From: Pseudomonas fluorescens
GTDB lineage: Bacteria > Pseudomonadota > Gammaproteobacteria > Pseudomonadales > Pseudomonadaceae
Direction: 5' to 3'
Length of the DNA stretch: 64,000 bases
Assembly (NCBI RefSeq): GCF_019212185.1
Contig: NZ_CP078138.1
Span: forward strand, 5,066,501-5,130,500
Positions 40,257 through 49,265 of the stretch are shown here, piece by piece. Position numbers and translations under genes: made by a program. Each line of letters starts with the position of its first letter. Within the stretch, counting starts at the first letter, position 1. A model generated the notes under the pieces. That model saw nothing but the letters and a program-made list of their open reading frames with translations, did not search any database and was not told where the DNA came from.

Positions 40257-41475
40257 CAACCCTTGAGTCAGAGCCTTGGGCCAATGCCGTGGCGAGGCTC
40301 GGTGCCAACGGCAAACGTGGGATCAGCACGGCCTGCCAGGCGTGATACAGGTCTGGCTTGCCGCCCCAGATCTGGCTGCTCGGGCGGTTCTGCACATCGA
40401 GTTCGTGGTGCCAGCTGCCGTCGACGCGGTCGATCAGGTGACGCTCGCTGTAGTCCCATAAACGCCGATACCAGGTGGCGTATTCGCCTTCCCCGGTGCG
40501 CTGCAGCAAGGCGCTGGCCGCGGCACTGGCCTCGCAGTGCACCCAATGCAGGCGCTGGCGCACCAGTGGACGCTGCTGCCAGTCGAGGGTGTAGACCAGG
40601 CCCGGCGCGCCATCGACTTGCCAGGCGTACCGGCAGTTATTGGCAAATAGCTGTCGGGCATCGCTGAGTAGCCAGTCGGGGGTGACCAGCCCGGCCCGAA
40701 CCCGCGCGGCTTCCAGGTGCAACAACAGCCGCGCCCACTCGAAACCATGACCCGGCGTCGTGCCGAACGGGCGAAAACCGTCGGCCGGGTTGGCCTGGTT
40801 GTAGTCACGCAGCGGTCGCCAGTGCCGATCGAAATGTTCGATAACCAGGTGCTCATTGGCCGCGCCATGCTGGTGAATCACTCGCTCGACAATCCGCAGC
40901 GCACGCTCAAGCCAACGACTGTCGCCAGTGACGTCGGCCAAGGCGAGGAAGGCTTCGGTGGCGTGCATGTTGCTGTTGGCACCGCGATAGGCTTCTTCGA
41001 CGCTCCAGTCGCGGTTGAAGGACTCGCGCAACGCGCCCTCCTCCTCGCTCCAGAAATACCTGTCGATGATGTCAATTGCCTCGCTGAGCAAGGCCTGAGC
41101 GCCTGGCCGCCGGGCGACGACCGCAGAACTCGCCGCCAGCGCGACAAAGGCGTGCAAGTAGGCGGCCTTGTCGCTGTCACCCGCGTCGGGCGAGGCGAAC
41201 CAGCCACCGAAATCGGCGTCGCGCAGCGGCCCCATGAGCGCGTCGATACCGTGATCCACCAGATGGGCAAATCCCGGCAAACCCTGGATGTGGGCCAGGG
41301 CGAAGCTGTGGGTCATGCGTGCGGTGTTCATGGTCTGGGCCGTGGCATCGGCAGGGAGCCGGCCCTTCTGATCGAGGCTGCCAAAGCCTGCGGGCAGGCG
41401 TGAGGCCTTGGCAAACGTCAGCAGGCGCAGGCCCTCATCGGCCAGCCATTGGTGATGGGCGGGAACGGGATTCAT
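40252..41475 (-). CDS. AGE-family epimerase/isomerase
   Basis: This 407-residue enzyme has the (alpha/alpha)6-barrel N-acylglucosamine 2-epimerase family signature. It includes RMTHSFALAHIQGLPGF, FWSEEEGALRESFNRDWS, NSNMHATEAFLAL and PGHGFEWARLLL, with the catalytic histidines in NMHATEA and GHGFEW. The family includes mannose isomerases and cellobiose or GlcNAc 2-epimerases. Its place between gtrS and gtsA suggests it acts on imported hexoses such as mannose or glucose, but the substrate is an inference. It has its own gts-like promoter. Confidence 0.9.
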   Translation of the reverse strand: MNPVPAHHQWLADEGLRLLTFAKASRLPAGFGSLDQKGRLPADATAQTMNTARMTHSFALAHIQGLPGFAHLVDHGIDALMGPLRDADFGGWFASPDAGDSDKAAYLHAFVALAASSAVVARRPGAQALLSEAIDIIDRYFWSEEEGALRESFNRDWSVEEAYRGANSNMHATEAFLALADVTGDSRWLERALRIVERVIHQHGAANEHLVIEHFDRHWRPLRDYNQANPADGFRPFGTTPGHGFEWARLLLHLEAARVRAGLVTPDWLLSDARQLFANNCRYAWQVDGAPGLVYTLDWQQRPLVRQRLHWVHCEASAAASALLQRTGEGEYATWYRRLWDYSERHLIDRVDGSWHHELDVQNRPSSQIWGGKPDLYHAWQAVLIPRLPLAPSLATALAQGSDSRVV

Positions 41476-41487
41476 GGCGTACCTTTC

Positions 41488-41495
41488 TTGTTGTT
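41488..41495 (-). promoter_or_regulatory. Candidate Hfq/Crc (CA) motif before the AGE gene
   Basis: Minus strand AACAACAA precedes GAAAGGTACG, matching the gtsA leader almost exactly. Confidence 0.6.
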
Positions 41496-41530
41496 ATGAC
41501 TGCAACGGAGTCTAAACAAGGGGTCAGGAC

Positions 41531-41576
41531 GCGCAGGTAACGAAGGCGGTGGGTTATGTCACCGGCTGGTGACAAT
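41531..41576 (-). promoter_or_regulatory. Candidate GltR operator upstream of the AGE gene
   Basis: Minus strand units TGTCACC, GGTGACA (11 bp on) and CGTTACC (21 bp on) precede a -10-like TAGACT, 21 bp after GTTACC. Spacing and order are the same as upstream of gtsA, while the spacer bases differ. Confidence 0.5.
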
Positions 41577-41581
41577 CAGCA

Positions 41582-43051
41582 TCAATCCACTGAGCGCGGC
41601 AACTGCAACGTCACCCGCAACCCGCCTTCGCGCAGGTTCTGCAGGCTGACCTCGCCGCCATGGCTGTGGGCGATGTTGCGCGCGATACCGAGCCCCAGGC
41701 CATAACCCTGCTGCTGTCCAGCCAAACGGAAATGCGGCTCGAACACTTGCTCCAGGCGTTGCTCGGGAACACCGGGACCTTCGTCATCGACGTGCAGGAT
41801 GAAGGCCCCATCGTCGTCTTCGATATGCAGATGGGCGTTCTGCCCATATTTGAGGGCGTTGTCGATCAGGTTGCCGATGCAGCGCTTGAGCGCCAGCGGT
41901 TTCCCCGGATAAGGCGCCAGCGCACGCCCCAGTTGAGTCACCCGGCCATTGCCGTTGGGCGCCAGGTAGGGCTCGACCAGGCAATCGAGCACCAGATTGA
42001 GATCCACCGGTTCGATGTTCTCGTGGATATCGGTGTCCTTGACGCATTGCAGGGCGCCCTTGACCAACAGTTCCAACTCATCCAGGTCGCGGCCGAACTT
42101 GTATTGCAGTTGCTCATCTTCCAGCAGTTCGACCCGCAGGCGCAGGCGGGTGATGGGGGTGCGCAGGTCATGGGAAATGGCGCTGAACAGCTGGCTGCGC
42201 TCGGTCAGGTAGCGGCTGATCCGTTCGCGCATGGCGTTAAACGCACGCCCTACTTCAACCACTTCGCTACCACCCCCCTCGGCCACCGGCCGCACATCGG
42301 CTCCCAGCGACATGTCACGCGCAGCCCGCGCCAGGCGCTTGAGCGGCCGGCTTTGCCAATGCACCAACACGCCAATGAACAACAGCAGGAAGCCGCTGGT
42401 GAGCAGGATGAACCAAACCTGTTGCGCCGGCAGGCCCTGCTCTTCGAGGCTGGTGTAGGGCTCCGGCAGCAGCGAGGCGATGTATAGCCACTCGCCCTGG
42501 GCCAGCTTGATCTGGGTCACCAGCACCGGCGGGTTGACCGGTTCCAGGGTCAGGGCGTAGTGCGCCCAGGAGCGCGGCAATTCATCGAGCTTCAGCCCAC
42601 CATTGAAAATCCGCAGGTCATCCGGACTGACGAATTGCACGGAGATATCAGTGTCCGCTCCCAGGGATTTGCGCAGCACTTCATCCACCGCCGCCAGTAC
42701 TGCCTGCTTGCGCGGGGTCGGCGGCAGCAGTTGCATGTCCAGCGGTTTGTCGTTGAGGGTCACCACGAAGCGAGTACCGCCCATGCTGCGCAACTGGTCG
42801 AGAACCAGCGGACGATAGGCCACCGGCAATGAGCGAAAGTAACTGACGCTGGCGGTCATCGAGTGAGCCAGGCTGCGCGCAGCGGTGACCAGGCCCTCCA
42901 GTTGCGTGGCACGCAGTTGCGAGACCCAGATCACGCTCGACAACGCTTGGGCAAACAGCACCGCCAGCAGAGTGAGCAGCAGCATCCGCCCAAGCAGCGA
43001 ACGCGGCACGGGCACTCGACGCAACAGGCGGCGCAGCACCTCAGTGGCCAT
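41582..43051 (-). CDS. gtrS: Sensor histidine kinase GtrS
   Basis: This kinase of about 489 residues senses glucose-derived signals (2-ketogluconate in P. aeruginosa) in the periplasm. TM1 is about 18-40, the sensor domain runs to about 195, and TM2 is about 200-220. HAMP follows, then the phospho-acceptor box FSAISHDLRTPITRLRLRVELL, the N box IGNLIDNALKYG and DEGPGVP. The start at 43051 overlaps gltR by 11 nt; an ATG at 43066 is also open. It is coupled to gltR, its cognate regulator. Confidence 0.93.
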   Translation of the reverse strand: MATEVLRRLLRRVPVPRSLLGRMLLLTLLAVLFAQALSSVIWVSQLRATQLEGLVTAARSLAHSMTASVSYFRSLPVAYRPLVLDQLRSMGGTRFVVTLNDKPLDMQLLPPTPRKQAVLAAVDEVLRKSLGADTDISVQFVSPDDLRIFNGGLKLDELPRSWAHYALTLEPVNPPVLVTQIKLAQGEWLYIASLLPEPYTSLEEQGLPAQQVWFILLTSGFLLLFIGVLVHWQSRPLKRLARAARDMSLGADVRPVAEGGGSEVVEVGRAFNAMRERISRYLTERSQLFSAISHDLRTPITRLRLRVELLEDEQLQYKFGRDLDELELLVKGALQCVKDTDIHENIEPVDLNLVLDCLVEPYLAPNGNGRVTQLGRALAPYPGKPLALKRCIGNLIDNALKYGQNAHLHIEDDDGAFILHVDDEGPGVPEQRLEQVFEPHFRLAGQQQGYGLGLGIARNIAHSHGGEVSLQNLREGGLRVTLQLPRSVD

Positions 43052-43772
43052 TGCCGGCAACCACATTGGCCGCCAGTTGATAGCCGCTGCCGCGTACGGT
43101 ACGGATCAGTCGCGCCGGTTTTTCGGTGTCACGCAAACGCTGGCGCAAGCGGCTGACGGCCATGTCGACGATCCGATCAAGGGGCATCAATTCGCGACCG
43201 CGGGTGGCGTTGCCGATGGTGTCGCGGTCGAGGATTTGCTGCGGGTGATCGAGGAACAGTTTCAGCAGGGCAAAATCGGCGCCGGAAAGAATCACTTCTT
43301 CGCCGTCGGTGTGAAACAGCCGATGGCTGACCATGTCCAGCCGCCACTCATCGAAGGCCAGCACTTCTCCGCCGGAGCGCTCCTGGCCGAACTGCGCACG
43401 ACGCAACAGAGCCTTGATTCGCGCCTGCAGTTCACGAGGGCTGAAGGGTTTGCCGAGGTAATCGTCGGCGCCCAGTTCCAGGCCAATCACCCGGTCGGCT
43501 TCGTCGGAGCTGGCGGTGAGCATGATGATCGGCACATGCGCCTGGCGTGGATGCTGGCGCACCCAACGGCACAAACTGAAGCCGTCTTCGTCAGGCAGCA
43601 TCACATCGAGGATCACCAGATCGCTCGGCGCCTCGTTCAGTGCCTGGCGAAAGCCGGCGCCATCGGGCGTGGTACGCACCTGGAAGCCGGCGCGGCTCAG
43701 GTAGGTTTCCAGCAACTCGCGGATTTCCTGGTCGTCATCGACCAACAAAATCGATTTGTTGACTGAGCTCAC
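43041..43772 (-). CDS. gltR: Response regulator GltR
   Basis: This 243-residue OmpR-family regulator has a receiver domain (SILLVDDDQEIRELLETYL, phospho-Asp in VILDVMLPDEDG) and a C-terminal winged helix (about 140-240). A GTG start at 43772 (VSSVNKSIL) is chosen because AAGGA lies 8 nt upstream and longer frames are not conserved-looking. AACAACAA lies in the leader. It is the activator of glucose-uptake genes in Pseudomonas. Confidence 0.92.
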   Translation of the reverse strand: MSSVNKSILLVDDDQEIRELLETYLSRAGFQVRTTPDGAGFRQALNEAPSDLVILDVMLPDEDGFSLCRWVRQHPRQAHVPIIMLTASSDEADRVIGLELGADDYLGKPFSPRELQARIKALLRRAQFGQERSGGEVLAFDEWRLDMVSHRLFHTDGEEVILSGADFALLKLFLDHPQQILDRDTIGNATRGRELMPLDRIVDMAVSRLRQRLRDTEKPARLIRTVRGSGYQLAANVVAGNGH

Positions 43773-43783
43773 GGGCGGCGTCC

Positions 43784-43791
43784 TTGTTGTT
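43784..43791 (-). promoter_or_regulatory. Candidate Hfq/Crc (CA) motif before gltR
   Basis: Minus strand AACAACAA overlaps the AAGGACG ribosome site of gltR. Confidence 0.5.
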
Positions 43792-43849
43792 GGAATTGGA
43801 GGCGAATTATGGCCGATTGGGTGTGGACCCTGGCAGTGCGAAATCTCCT

Positions 43850-43926
43850 GTTCGCTGGCAAGCCAGCTCCTACAGACGGTGCAATTTTGTGGGATCTGGC
43901 GCCCGCTTGCGGCTTGCCAGCGATGC
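43850..43926. repeat. REP-like pair between gltR and glk
   Basis: TTCGCTGGCAAGCCAGCTCCTACAG form and, inverted, GGCTTGCCAGCGA flank about 45 bp. It is the CTGGCAAGCCAGCTCC variant of the Pseudomonas REP. Confidence 0.78.
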
Positions 43927-43939
43927 AGACGCCGCAGCC

Positions 43940-44890
43940 TCAGGATTGCTCCAACGCCACCCCAGCCCCCATCAGGCCGGAATACGGCGCTGTCACCAGC
44001 CACACCGGAATGCCCTTGAAATACTCGCTCATGCAGCCCTTGTCGGCAAAGCAACGAGCAAAACCGCTTTCCAGGAAGAAATCGGCAAACCGCGGGATCA
44101 CTCCACCGACGATGTACACACCGCCGCGCGCGCCGGTGGTCAGCACGTTGTTGCCGGCGACACGGCCCAGCCAGCAGCAGAACTGTTCCAGCACTTCGAG
44201 GGCAATCGGATCACCCGCCAGGCCGGCAGCGGTGATTTCCTGCGGGGTATTGAGCACGGGTTCATGCCCGTCCACCGCGCAGATCGCCCGATAGACCCGA
44301 GGCAAGCCACCGCCACTGAGGGCAGTTTCGGCGCTGACGTGACCGATCTCGCTATGGATTTGCTGCCACAACTGGGTTTCTCGCGGGCTGCTCAACGGCA
44401 AGTCGACATGCCCACCTTCACCCGGTAACGCCGCCCAACGACCCTCGCCGCAATCGAGCAGGGTGCCAACGCCCAGCCCTGTGCCGGGACCGATCACTAC
44501 CGCCGGACGCAACGGCTGTGGCGTGCCCTCGCAGACCACGCGAAACTCGCCCGGCTGCAGGCGAGTCATGCCGAGGGCCATCGCCGAAAAGTCGTTGACC
44601 AGCAACAATTGCTCGACCTGCAGGGTCTGGCAGAACGCTTGGCGACTCAGGCGCCAGTGATTATTGGTGAACTTGAATTCATCACCACTCACCGGGCCCG
44701 CGACCGACAGGCACACCGAGCCGATCGCCCCCGGCGCCAGGCCGAGGCCCTTCAAGTAGACGCCAATGGCGTCTTCCGGGCAGGCGAAGTCGGCGGTTGC
44801 CAGCACCTCGACCGAGGCCAATTGCTGGTCTTTCCACAACGCAAAACGTGCATTGGTCCCACCAATGTCACCGACCAGCGCTAGCTTCAC
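43940..44890 (-). CDS. glk: Glucokinase
   Basis: This 316-residue ROK-unrelated bacterial glucokinase phosphorylates glucose to glucose-6-phosphate. The ATP loop [13 protein letters not shown] opens the protein. [12 protein letters not shown] holds the catalytic Asp, and [14 protein letters not shown] and [12 protein letters not shown] follow. Its start overlaps the edd stop as ATGA, so the genes are coupled as edd-glk. Confidence 0.95.
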   Translation of the reverse strand: MKLALVGDIGGTNARFALWKDQQLASVEVLATADFACPEDAIGVYLKGLGLAPGAIGSVCLSVAGPVSGDEFKFTNNHWRLSRQAFCQTLQVEQLLLVNDFSAMALGMTRLQPGEFRVVCEGTPQPLRPAVVIGPGTGLGVGTLLDCGEGRWAALPGEGGHVDLPLSSPRETQLWQQIHSEIGHVSAETALSGGGLPRVYRAICAVDGHEPVLNTPQEITAAGLAGDPIALEVLEQFCCWLGRVAGNNVLTTGARGGVYIVGGVIPRFADFFLESGFARCFADKGCMSEYFKGIPVWLVTAPYSGLMGAGVALEQS

Positions 44891-46713
44891 TTAAGTGTCT
44901 CCAGGGCAGAGGTAAAGGCGCTGGCGCCCTGCTCTGCCGAGCTGAAAGCCATGCGCATGAAGCCGAACAGTTCACGTCCGCAGCCAATGCCGTTGTCCAG
45001 CAGGCCGGTGGCGGGGGTACGCGCGGCAAATTCATCGGCATCCACCAGCACCTGCAAGGTGCCTTCGACGCCATCGACGCGGATCATATCGCCCTCTTGC
45101 ACGCGGGCCAAAGCACCGCCGACAAAAGCTTCCGGGCTGACGTGGATCGCCGCCGGGATTTTCCCCGAGGCACCGGACATGCGCCCGTCGGTGACCAACG
45201 CCACTTTGAAGCCGCGGTCCTGCAACACACCGAGGAACGGCGTCATCTTGTGCAGTTCCGGCATGCCGTTGGAGCGCGGGCCCTGGAAGCGCATCACCGC
45301 GACAAAATCTTTTTCCAGCAAGCCAGCCTGGAATGCATCGGCCAGGTCTTGTTGATCCTGGAACACCATGGCCGGTGCTTCGACCACCTGGTGCTCCGGC
45401 GCCACCGCCGAGACCTTCATCACGCCGCGCCCGAGGTTACCTTCCATCACCCGCAGGCCACCTTCCGGCGAGAATGCCCGAGCTACCGGACGCAGGATAT
45501 TTTCGTCGAGGCTGTCGGTCGGGCCATCGCGCCAGACCAGCTTGCCGTCTTCCAGGAAAGGCTCCTGGGTGTAGCGACTGAGGCCGTGACCGGCCACGGT
45601 GTTGACGTTTTCATGCAGCAGCCCGGCGCCGAGCAACTCGCGAATCAGGAACGACATGCCGCCCGCCGCCTGGAAGTGGTTGATGTCGGCTTTACCGTTC
45701 GGGTAGACGTGGCTGAGTGTCGGCACCACTTCGGAGAGGTCGGCCATGTCCTGCCAGGTCAGTTGGATCCCGGCGGCCATGGCAATCGCCGGCATGTGCA
45801 GGGTGTGGTTGGTCGAACCGCCGGTGGCGTGCAGGGCAACGATCGAGTTGACCAGCGCACGCTCGTCGACGATTTCGCCGATCGGCATGAAGTTGCCGCT
45901 TTGCTTGGTCATGCGGGTGATCTGGTACGCCGCTTCGCGGGTCAGGGCATCGCGCAAGGGTGTGTTCGGGTTGACAAACGAAGCGCCCGGCAAGTGCAGG
46001 CCCATGACTTCCATCAACAACTGGTTGGTGTTGGCAGTGCCGTAGAAGGTGCAAGTGCCAGGGCTGTGGTACGACTTCATCTCCGACTCCAGCAGCTCCT
46101 CGCGGCTGGCCTTGCCTTCGGCGTAACGCTGGCGCACGTCAGCTTTTTCCTTGTTGGAAATCCCCGAGACCATCGGCCCGCCCGGGACGAAGATGGTCGG
46201 CAGATGACCGAAGCGCAGCGAGCCCATCATCAGGCCCGGCACGATCTTGTCGCAGATGCCGAGCATCATCGCCGCGTCGAACATGTTGTGGGACAGCGCC
46301 ACGGCGGTCGACATCGCGATCACTTCGCGGCTGGCAATGCCCAGCTCCATGCCCGGCTCGCCCTGGGTCACGCCATCACACATCGCCGGGACGCCACCGG
46401 CGAACTGGCCGACCGAACCGATCTCGCGCAGGGCCTGTTTAATTTGTTCCGGGTAGGTCTCGTAAGGCTGGTGCGCCGAGAGCATGTCGTTATATGACGA
46501 AACAATTGCCACGTTGGCAGCATTCATCATCCGCAGGTTCTGCTTGTCGTCCGCGCCGCATCCGGCCACGCCATGGGCGAAGTTGGCGCATTGCAGCTTG
46601 CCGCGCATCGGGCCATCACTGGCGGCGCCGCGAATCAATGCAAGGTAGGCCTCACGGGTAGCGCGGCTACGGGTGATAAGCCGTTCGGTGACCTCAAGTA
46701 CGCGGGGATGCAT
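44887..46713 (-). CDS. edd: 6-phosphogluconate dehydratase
   Basis: This 608-residue iron-sulfur enzyme makes KDPG from 6-phosphogluconate. IlvD/Edd motifs include [37 protein letters not shown] and [16 protein letters not shown], which supply the [4Fe-4S] cysteines. [19 protein letters not shown] lies near the end. It is divergent from gapA; the shared 222-bp region has two TTGT-N7-ACAA HexR-type sites. Confidence 0.96.
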   Translation of the reverse strand: MHPRVLEVTERLITRSRATREAYLALIRGAASDGPMRGKLQCANFAHGVAGCGADDKQNLRMMNAANVAIVSSYNDMLSAHQPYETYPEQIKQALREIGSVGQFAGGVPAMCDGVTQGEPGMELGIASREVIAMSTAVALSHNMFDAAMMLGICDKIVPGLMMGSLRFGHLPTIFVPGGPMVSGISNKEKADVRQRYAEGKASREELLESEMKSYHSPGTCTFYGTANTNQLLMEVMGLHLPGASFVNPNTPLRDALTREAAYQITRMTKQSGNFMPIGEIVDERALVNSIVALHATGGSTNHTLHMPAIAMAAGIQLTWQDMADLSEVVPTLSHVYPNGKADINHFQAAGGMSFLIRELLGAGLLHENVNTVAGHGLSRYTQEPFLEDGKLVWRDGPTDSLDENILRPVARAFSPEGGLRVMEGNLGRGVMKVSAVAPEHQVVEAPAMVFQDQQDLADAFQAGLLEKDFVAVMRFQGPRSNGMPELHKMTPFLGVLQDRGFKVALVTDGRMSGASGKIPAAIHVSPEAFVGGALARVQEGDMIRVDGVEGTLQVLVDADEFAARTPATGLLDNGIGCGRELFGFMRMAFSSAEQGASAFTSALETLK

Positions 46714-46834
46714 GTGTAGAACTCCAGGCTAACGGATGTGGCGACCTGTTCGTGTCTATGCTGGTCAAGAGGCGGCTCAGCTGGCTTTTGCCGATTATTC
46801 CTGACCATTTGGACCAGTTGATTCAGGTCGCTCG

Positions 46835-46849
46835 TTGTAGATTGAACAA
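46835..46849. promoter_or_regulatory. HexR operator 1 (edd-gapA)
   Basis: TTGTAGATTGAACAA is an exact TTGT-N7-ACAA match in the divergent edd/gapA region, where HexR is known to bind in P. putida. Confidence 0.75.
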
Positions 46850-46896
46850 AATATTGCCACCAAAAAGGCTTGTTTTCTATTTTTTTGCGAATAATC

Positions 46897-46911
46897 TTGT
46901 AATTCCAACAA
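46897..46911. promoter_or_regulatory. HexR operator 2 (gapA-proximal)
   Basis: TTGTAATTCCAACAA is a second exact TTGT-N7-ACAA, 62 bp from the first and 24 nt before the gapA start. Confidence 0.72.
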
Positions 46912-46914
46912 CAA
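46907..46914 (+). promoter_or_regulatory. Candidate Hfq/Crc (CA) motif before gapA
   Basis: AACAACAA overlaps HexR operator 2 and precedes the CGAAGG ribosome site of gapA. Confidence 0.5.
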
Positions 46915-46935
46915 AACGAAGGCGGCGCTGCTCAA

Positions 46936-47937
46936 ATGACTCTTCGAATCGCAATCAATGGTTTTGGCCGCATCGGCCGCAACGTCCTTCGCGCACTGTA
47001 TACCCAAGGCTATCGTCAGGATCTGCAGATCGTCGCCATCAATGATCTTGGCGACAGCTCGATGAACGCCCACCTGCTCAAGTACGACACCGTGCATGGC
47101 ACTTTCGATGCCGACGTCCAGCACGATCAGGAAAGCTTGACGGTCAACGGTGACCGGATCGCGGTCAGCGCCATTCGCAACCCGGCTGACTTGCCATGGG
47201 CTGCAGAGAAAATCGACGTGGTGTTCGAATGCACCGGTCTGTTCACCGACCGCGCTAAAGCCGCCGCGCATATTAGCGCCGGCGCGCGCAAAGTCATCAT
47301 CTCGGCACCGGCCAAGGGCGCCGATGCCACGGTGGTGTACGGGCTCAACCACGACATCCTGCGCCAGTCGCACCAGATCATTTCCAACGCGTCGTGCACC
47401 ACCAATTGCCTGGCGCCGGTTGCCCAGGTGCTGCATCGCGAACTGGGTATCGAAAGCGGCCTGATGACCACCATCCACGCCTACACCAACGACCAGAACC
47501 TGACCGACGTCTACCACACCGACCCGTACCGCGCGCGCTCGGCCACGCAGAACATGATCCCGAGCAAGACCGGCGCCGCCGAAGCGGTGGGCCTGGTGCT
47601 GCCGGAACTCGCCGGCAAGTTGACCGGGATGGCCGTGCGCGTGCCGGTGATCAATGTGTCGCTGGTGGATCTGACCGTGCAACTGAAGCATGAAGCCAGC
47701 GCTGAGCAGGTCAATGCTCTGCTCAAGGAAGCCAGCCAGCACTCGAAGATCCTCGGCTACAACACCCTGCCGCTGGTTTCCAGTGACTTCAACCACAACC
47801 CGCTGTCGTCGATTTTCGACGCTAATCACACCAAGGTCAGCGGCAAGTTGCTTAAAGTACTCGCCTGGTACGACAACGAGTGGGGGTTCTCCAACCGCAT
47901 GCTGGATAACTGCCTGGCGCTGTGTAACGCGGAGTAA
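46936..47937 (+). CDS. gapA: Glyceraldehyde-3-phosphate dehydrogenase (type I)
   Basis: This 333-residue enzyme oxidises glyceraldehyde-3-P to 1,3-bisphosphoglycerate. [15 protein letters not shown] is the NAD-binding loop. The catalytic cysteine is C154 in [12 protein letters not shown], and [11 protein letters not shown] closes the protein. It takes the product of Eda, so it belongs to the same ED block and to the HexR regulon. Confidence 0.96.
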   Translation: MTLRIAINGFGRIGRNVLRALYTQGYRQDLQIVAINDLGDSSMNAHLLKYDTVHGTFDADVQHDQESLTVNGDRIAVSAIRNPADLPWAAEKIDVVFECTGLFTDRAKAAAHISAGARKVIISAPAKGADATVVYGLNHDILRQSHQIISNASCTTNCLAPVAQVLHRELGIESGLMTTIHAYTNDQNLTDVYHTDPYRARSATQNMIPSKTGAAEAVGLVLPELAGKLTGMAVRVPVINVSLVDLTVQLKHEASAEQVNALLKEASQHSKILGYNTLPLVSSDFNHNPLSSIFDANHTKVSGKLLKVLAWYDNEWGFSNRMLDNCLALCNAE

Positions 47938-47980
47938 TTTGGCGTCTGCACTAGCGCCTTCGCTGCGATGCGGCGGCCCG

Positions 47981-48044
47981 ACAAGCCAGCTCCTACAGGT
48001 TTCATATGCACCGCGACCCTGTAGGAGCCAGCTTGCTGGCGATT
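47981..48044. repeat. REP-like pair between gapA and mgsA
   Basis: ACAAGCCAGCTCCTACAGG and, inverted, CCTGTAGGAGCCAGCTTGCT bracket a short spacer, using the GCCAGC variant. Confidence 0.82.
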
Positions 48045-48086
48045 AGGCCGGTACAGTCATCACTGCAACCCCAGCGGAATCCCCCC

Positions 48087-48551
48087 ATGATCGGCATCAC
48101 CTTCACCGAAAAAACCATCCCCGCACGCAAGCGCATTGCCCTGGTCGCCCACGACCACTGCAAGGCCTTCCTGCTCGATTGGACCGAACGACAGAAACAC
48201 CGCCTCAGCCAGCACGATCTGGTCGCCACCGGCACCACCGGCATGCTGCTGAGCAAACGCTTGGACCTGCCCGTTGAAAGCATGATCAGCGGCCCGCTGG
48301 GCGGCGACCAGCAGTTGGGCGCGCAAATCGCCGAGCAGCGCGTCGACCTGCTGATATTTTTCTGGGATCCCTTCGAACCCCAGCCACACGACCCGGACAT
48401 CAAGGCGCTGCTGCGGGTCGCGGCGGTGTGGAACATTCCCGTGGCTTGCAATGAATGCAGCGCCGACTACCTGATCAGCAGCCCGTTGATCGACCAGCCA
48501 CACAGCCACCGGATCCCCGACTATCCGGCCTATTTGCAAGGCCGCCGATAA
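48087..48551 (+). CDS. mgsA: Methylglyoxal synthase
   Basis: This 154-residue enzyme converts dihydroxyacetone phosphate to methylglyoxal and phosphate. [16 protein letters not shown] opens the protein. The phosphate-binding [11 protein letters not shown], the [20 protein letters not shown] loop with its catalytic Asp, and [20 protein letters not shown] with the conserved His are all present. The start at 48087 gives the usual length. It may relieve triose-phosphate build-up next to gapA. Confidence 0.94.
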   Translation: MIGITFTEKTIPARKRIALVAHDHCKAFLLDWTERQKHRLSQHDLVATGTTGMLLSKRLDLPVESMISGPLGGDQQLGAQIAEQRVDLLIFFWDPFEPQPHDPDIKALLRVAAVWNIPVACNECSADYLISSPLIDQPHSHRIPDYPAYLQGRR

Positions 48552-48570
48552 TTCCGACAGAAACTTGCGC

Positions 48571-48603
48571 TTGACCTTTCATACAGATGATAAGCATTAT
48601 CAT
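48571..48603 (+). promoter_or_regulatory. Promoter with Fur box before the heme sigma gene
   Basis: A -35-like TTGACC (48571-48576) and -10-like CATTAT (48595-48600) overlap TGATAAGCATTATCA (48588-48602). That sequence matches 13 of 14 fixed positions of the Fur 7-1-7 inverted repeat. Iron repression is therefore very likely. Confidence 0.8.
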
Positions 48604-48629
48604 TCACTTGAAATGGAGCAGGTCCCACC

Positions 48630-49148
48630 GTGAGTCAAGCGCAGTTCAATCACGTCTTCCTCGCTCAGCGCGTGTCGCTGCTGCGCACTTTGGAGCGGAT
48701 GGTCAATAACCACAGCACCGCCGAGGACCTGTTGCAGGAGACCTACCTGCGCGTGACTCGGGCCTTGAGCGAACGGCCGATCGACCATCTCGAACCCTTT
48801 GTTTTCCAGACCGCGCGCAACCTCGCGCTGGACCACCTGCGCGCCCGACGAATCCAGTCGCGCACCCTGCTCGAGGACGTGCCGCTGGACGTCGTGCAAA
48901 GCGTCGCAGCGCCGCTGAGCAGCGCCGAGGATGCCGCCCATGCCGAACAGATGCTCGAACGCTTGAACATCAGCCTGAATCAACTGACCCCGCGCCAGCA
49001 GCAGATTTTCATCCTCAATCGCCTGCACGGCCATAGCTATCTGGAGATCGCCGACAAACTCGATGTGTCCCTGAGCACTGTGCAAAAAGACTTGAAGTTG
49101 ATCATGGCGATTTGTGTTGGGGTGGCTGATCGCCTCAACGCCGATTGA
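48630..49148 (+). CDS. FecI-type ECF sigma factor for heme uptake
   Basis: This 172-residue sigma has region 2 (HSTAEDLLQETYLRVTRAL) and region 4 (RLHGHSYLEIADKLDVSLSTVQKDL). It starts at GTG 48630, about 10 nt after GGAG. It is followed by a FecR-like anti-sigma and a TonB receptor with a signalling domain, the cell-surface signalling layout of Has/Hxu-type heme systems. It should direct transcription of the receptor gene when heme is bound. Confidence 0.92.
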   Translation: MSQAQFNHVFLAQRVSLLRTLERMVNNHSTAEDLLQETYLRVTRALSERPIDHLEPFVFQTARNLALDHLRARRIQSRTLLEDVPLDVVQSVAAPLSSAEDAAHAEQMLERLNISLNQLTPRQQQIFILNRLHGHSYLEIADKLDVSLSTVQKDLKLIMAICVGVADRLNAD

Positions 49149-49265
49149 TCCCGTCCGACAACTATTTGCGCGACTGCATCAGAGCCCGGGCTTTGTTACC
49201 CTAGGCGCAACCTGCATCACTTTTATCAGAAGCCAGCCGCGCGCAGACGTGGTCGAGGAACACCC

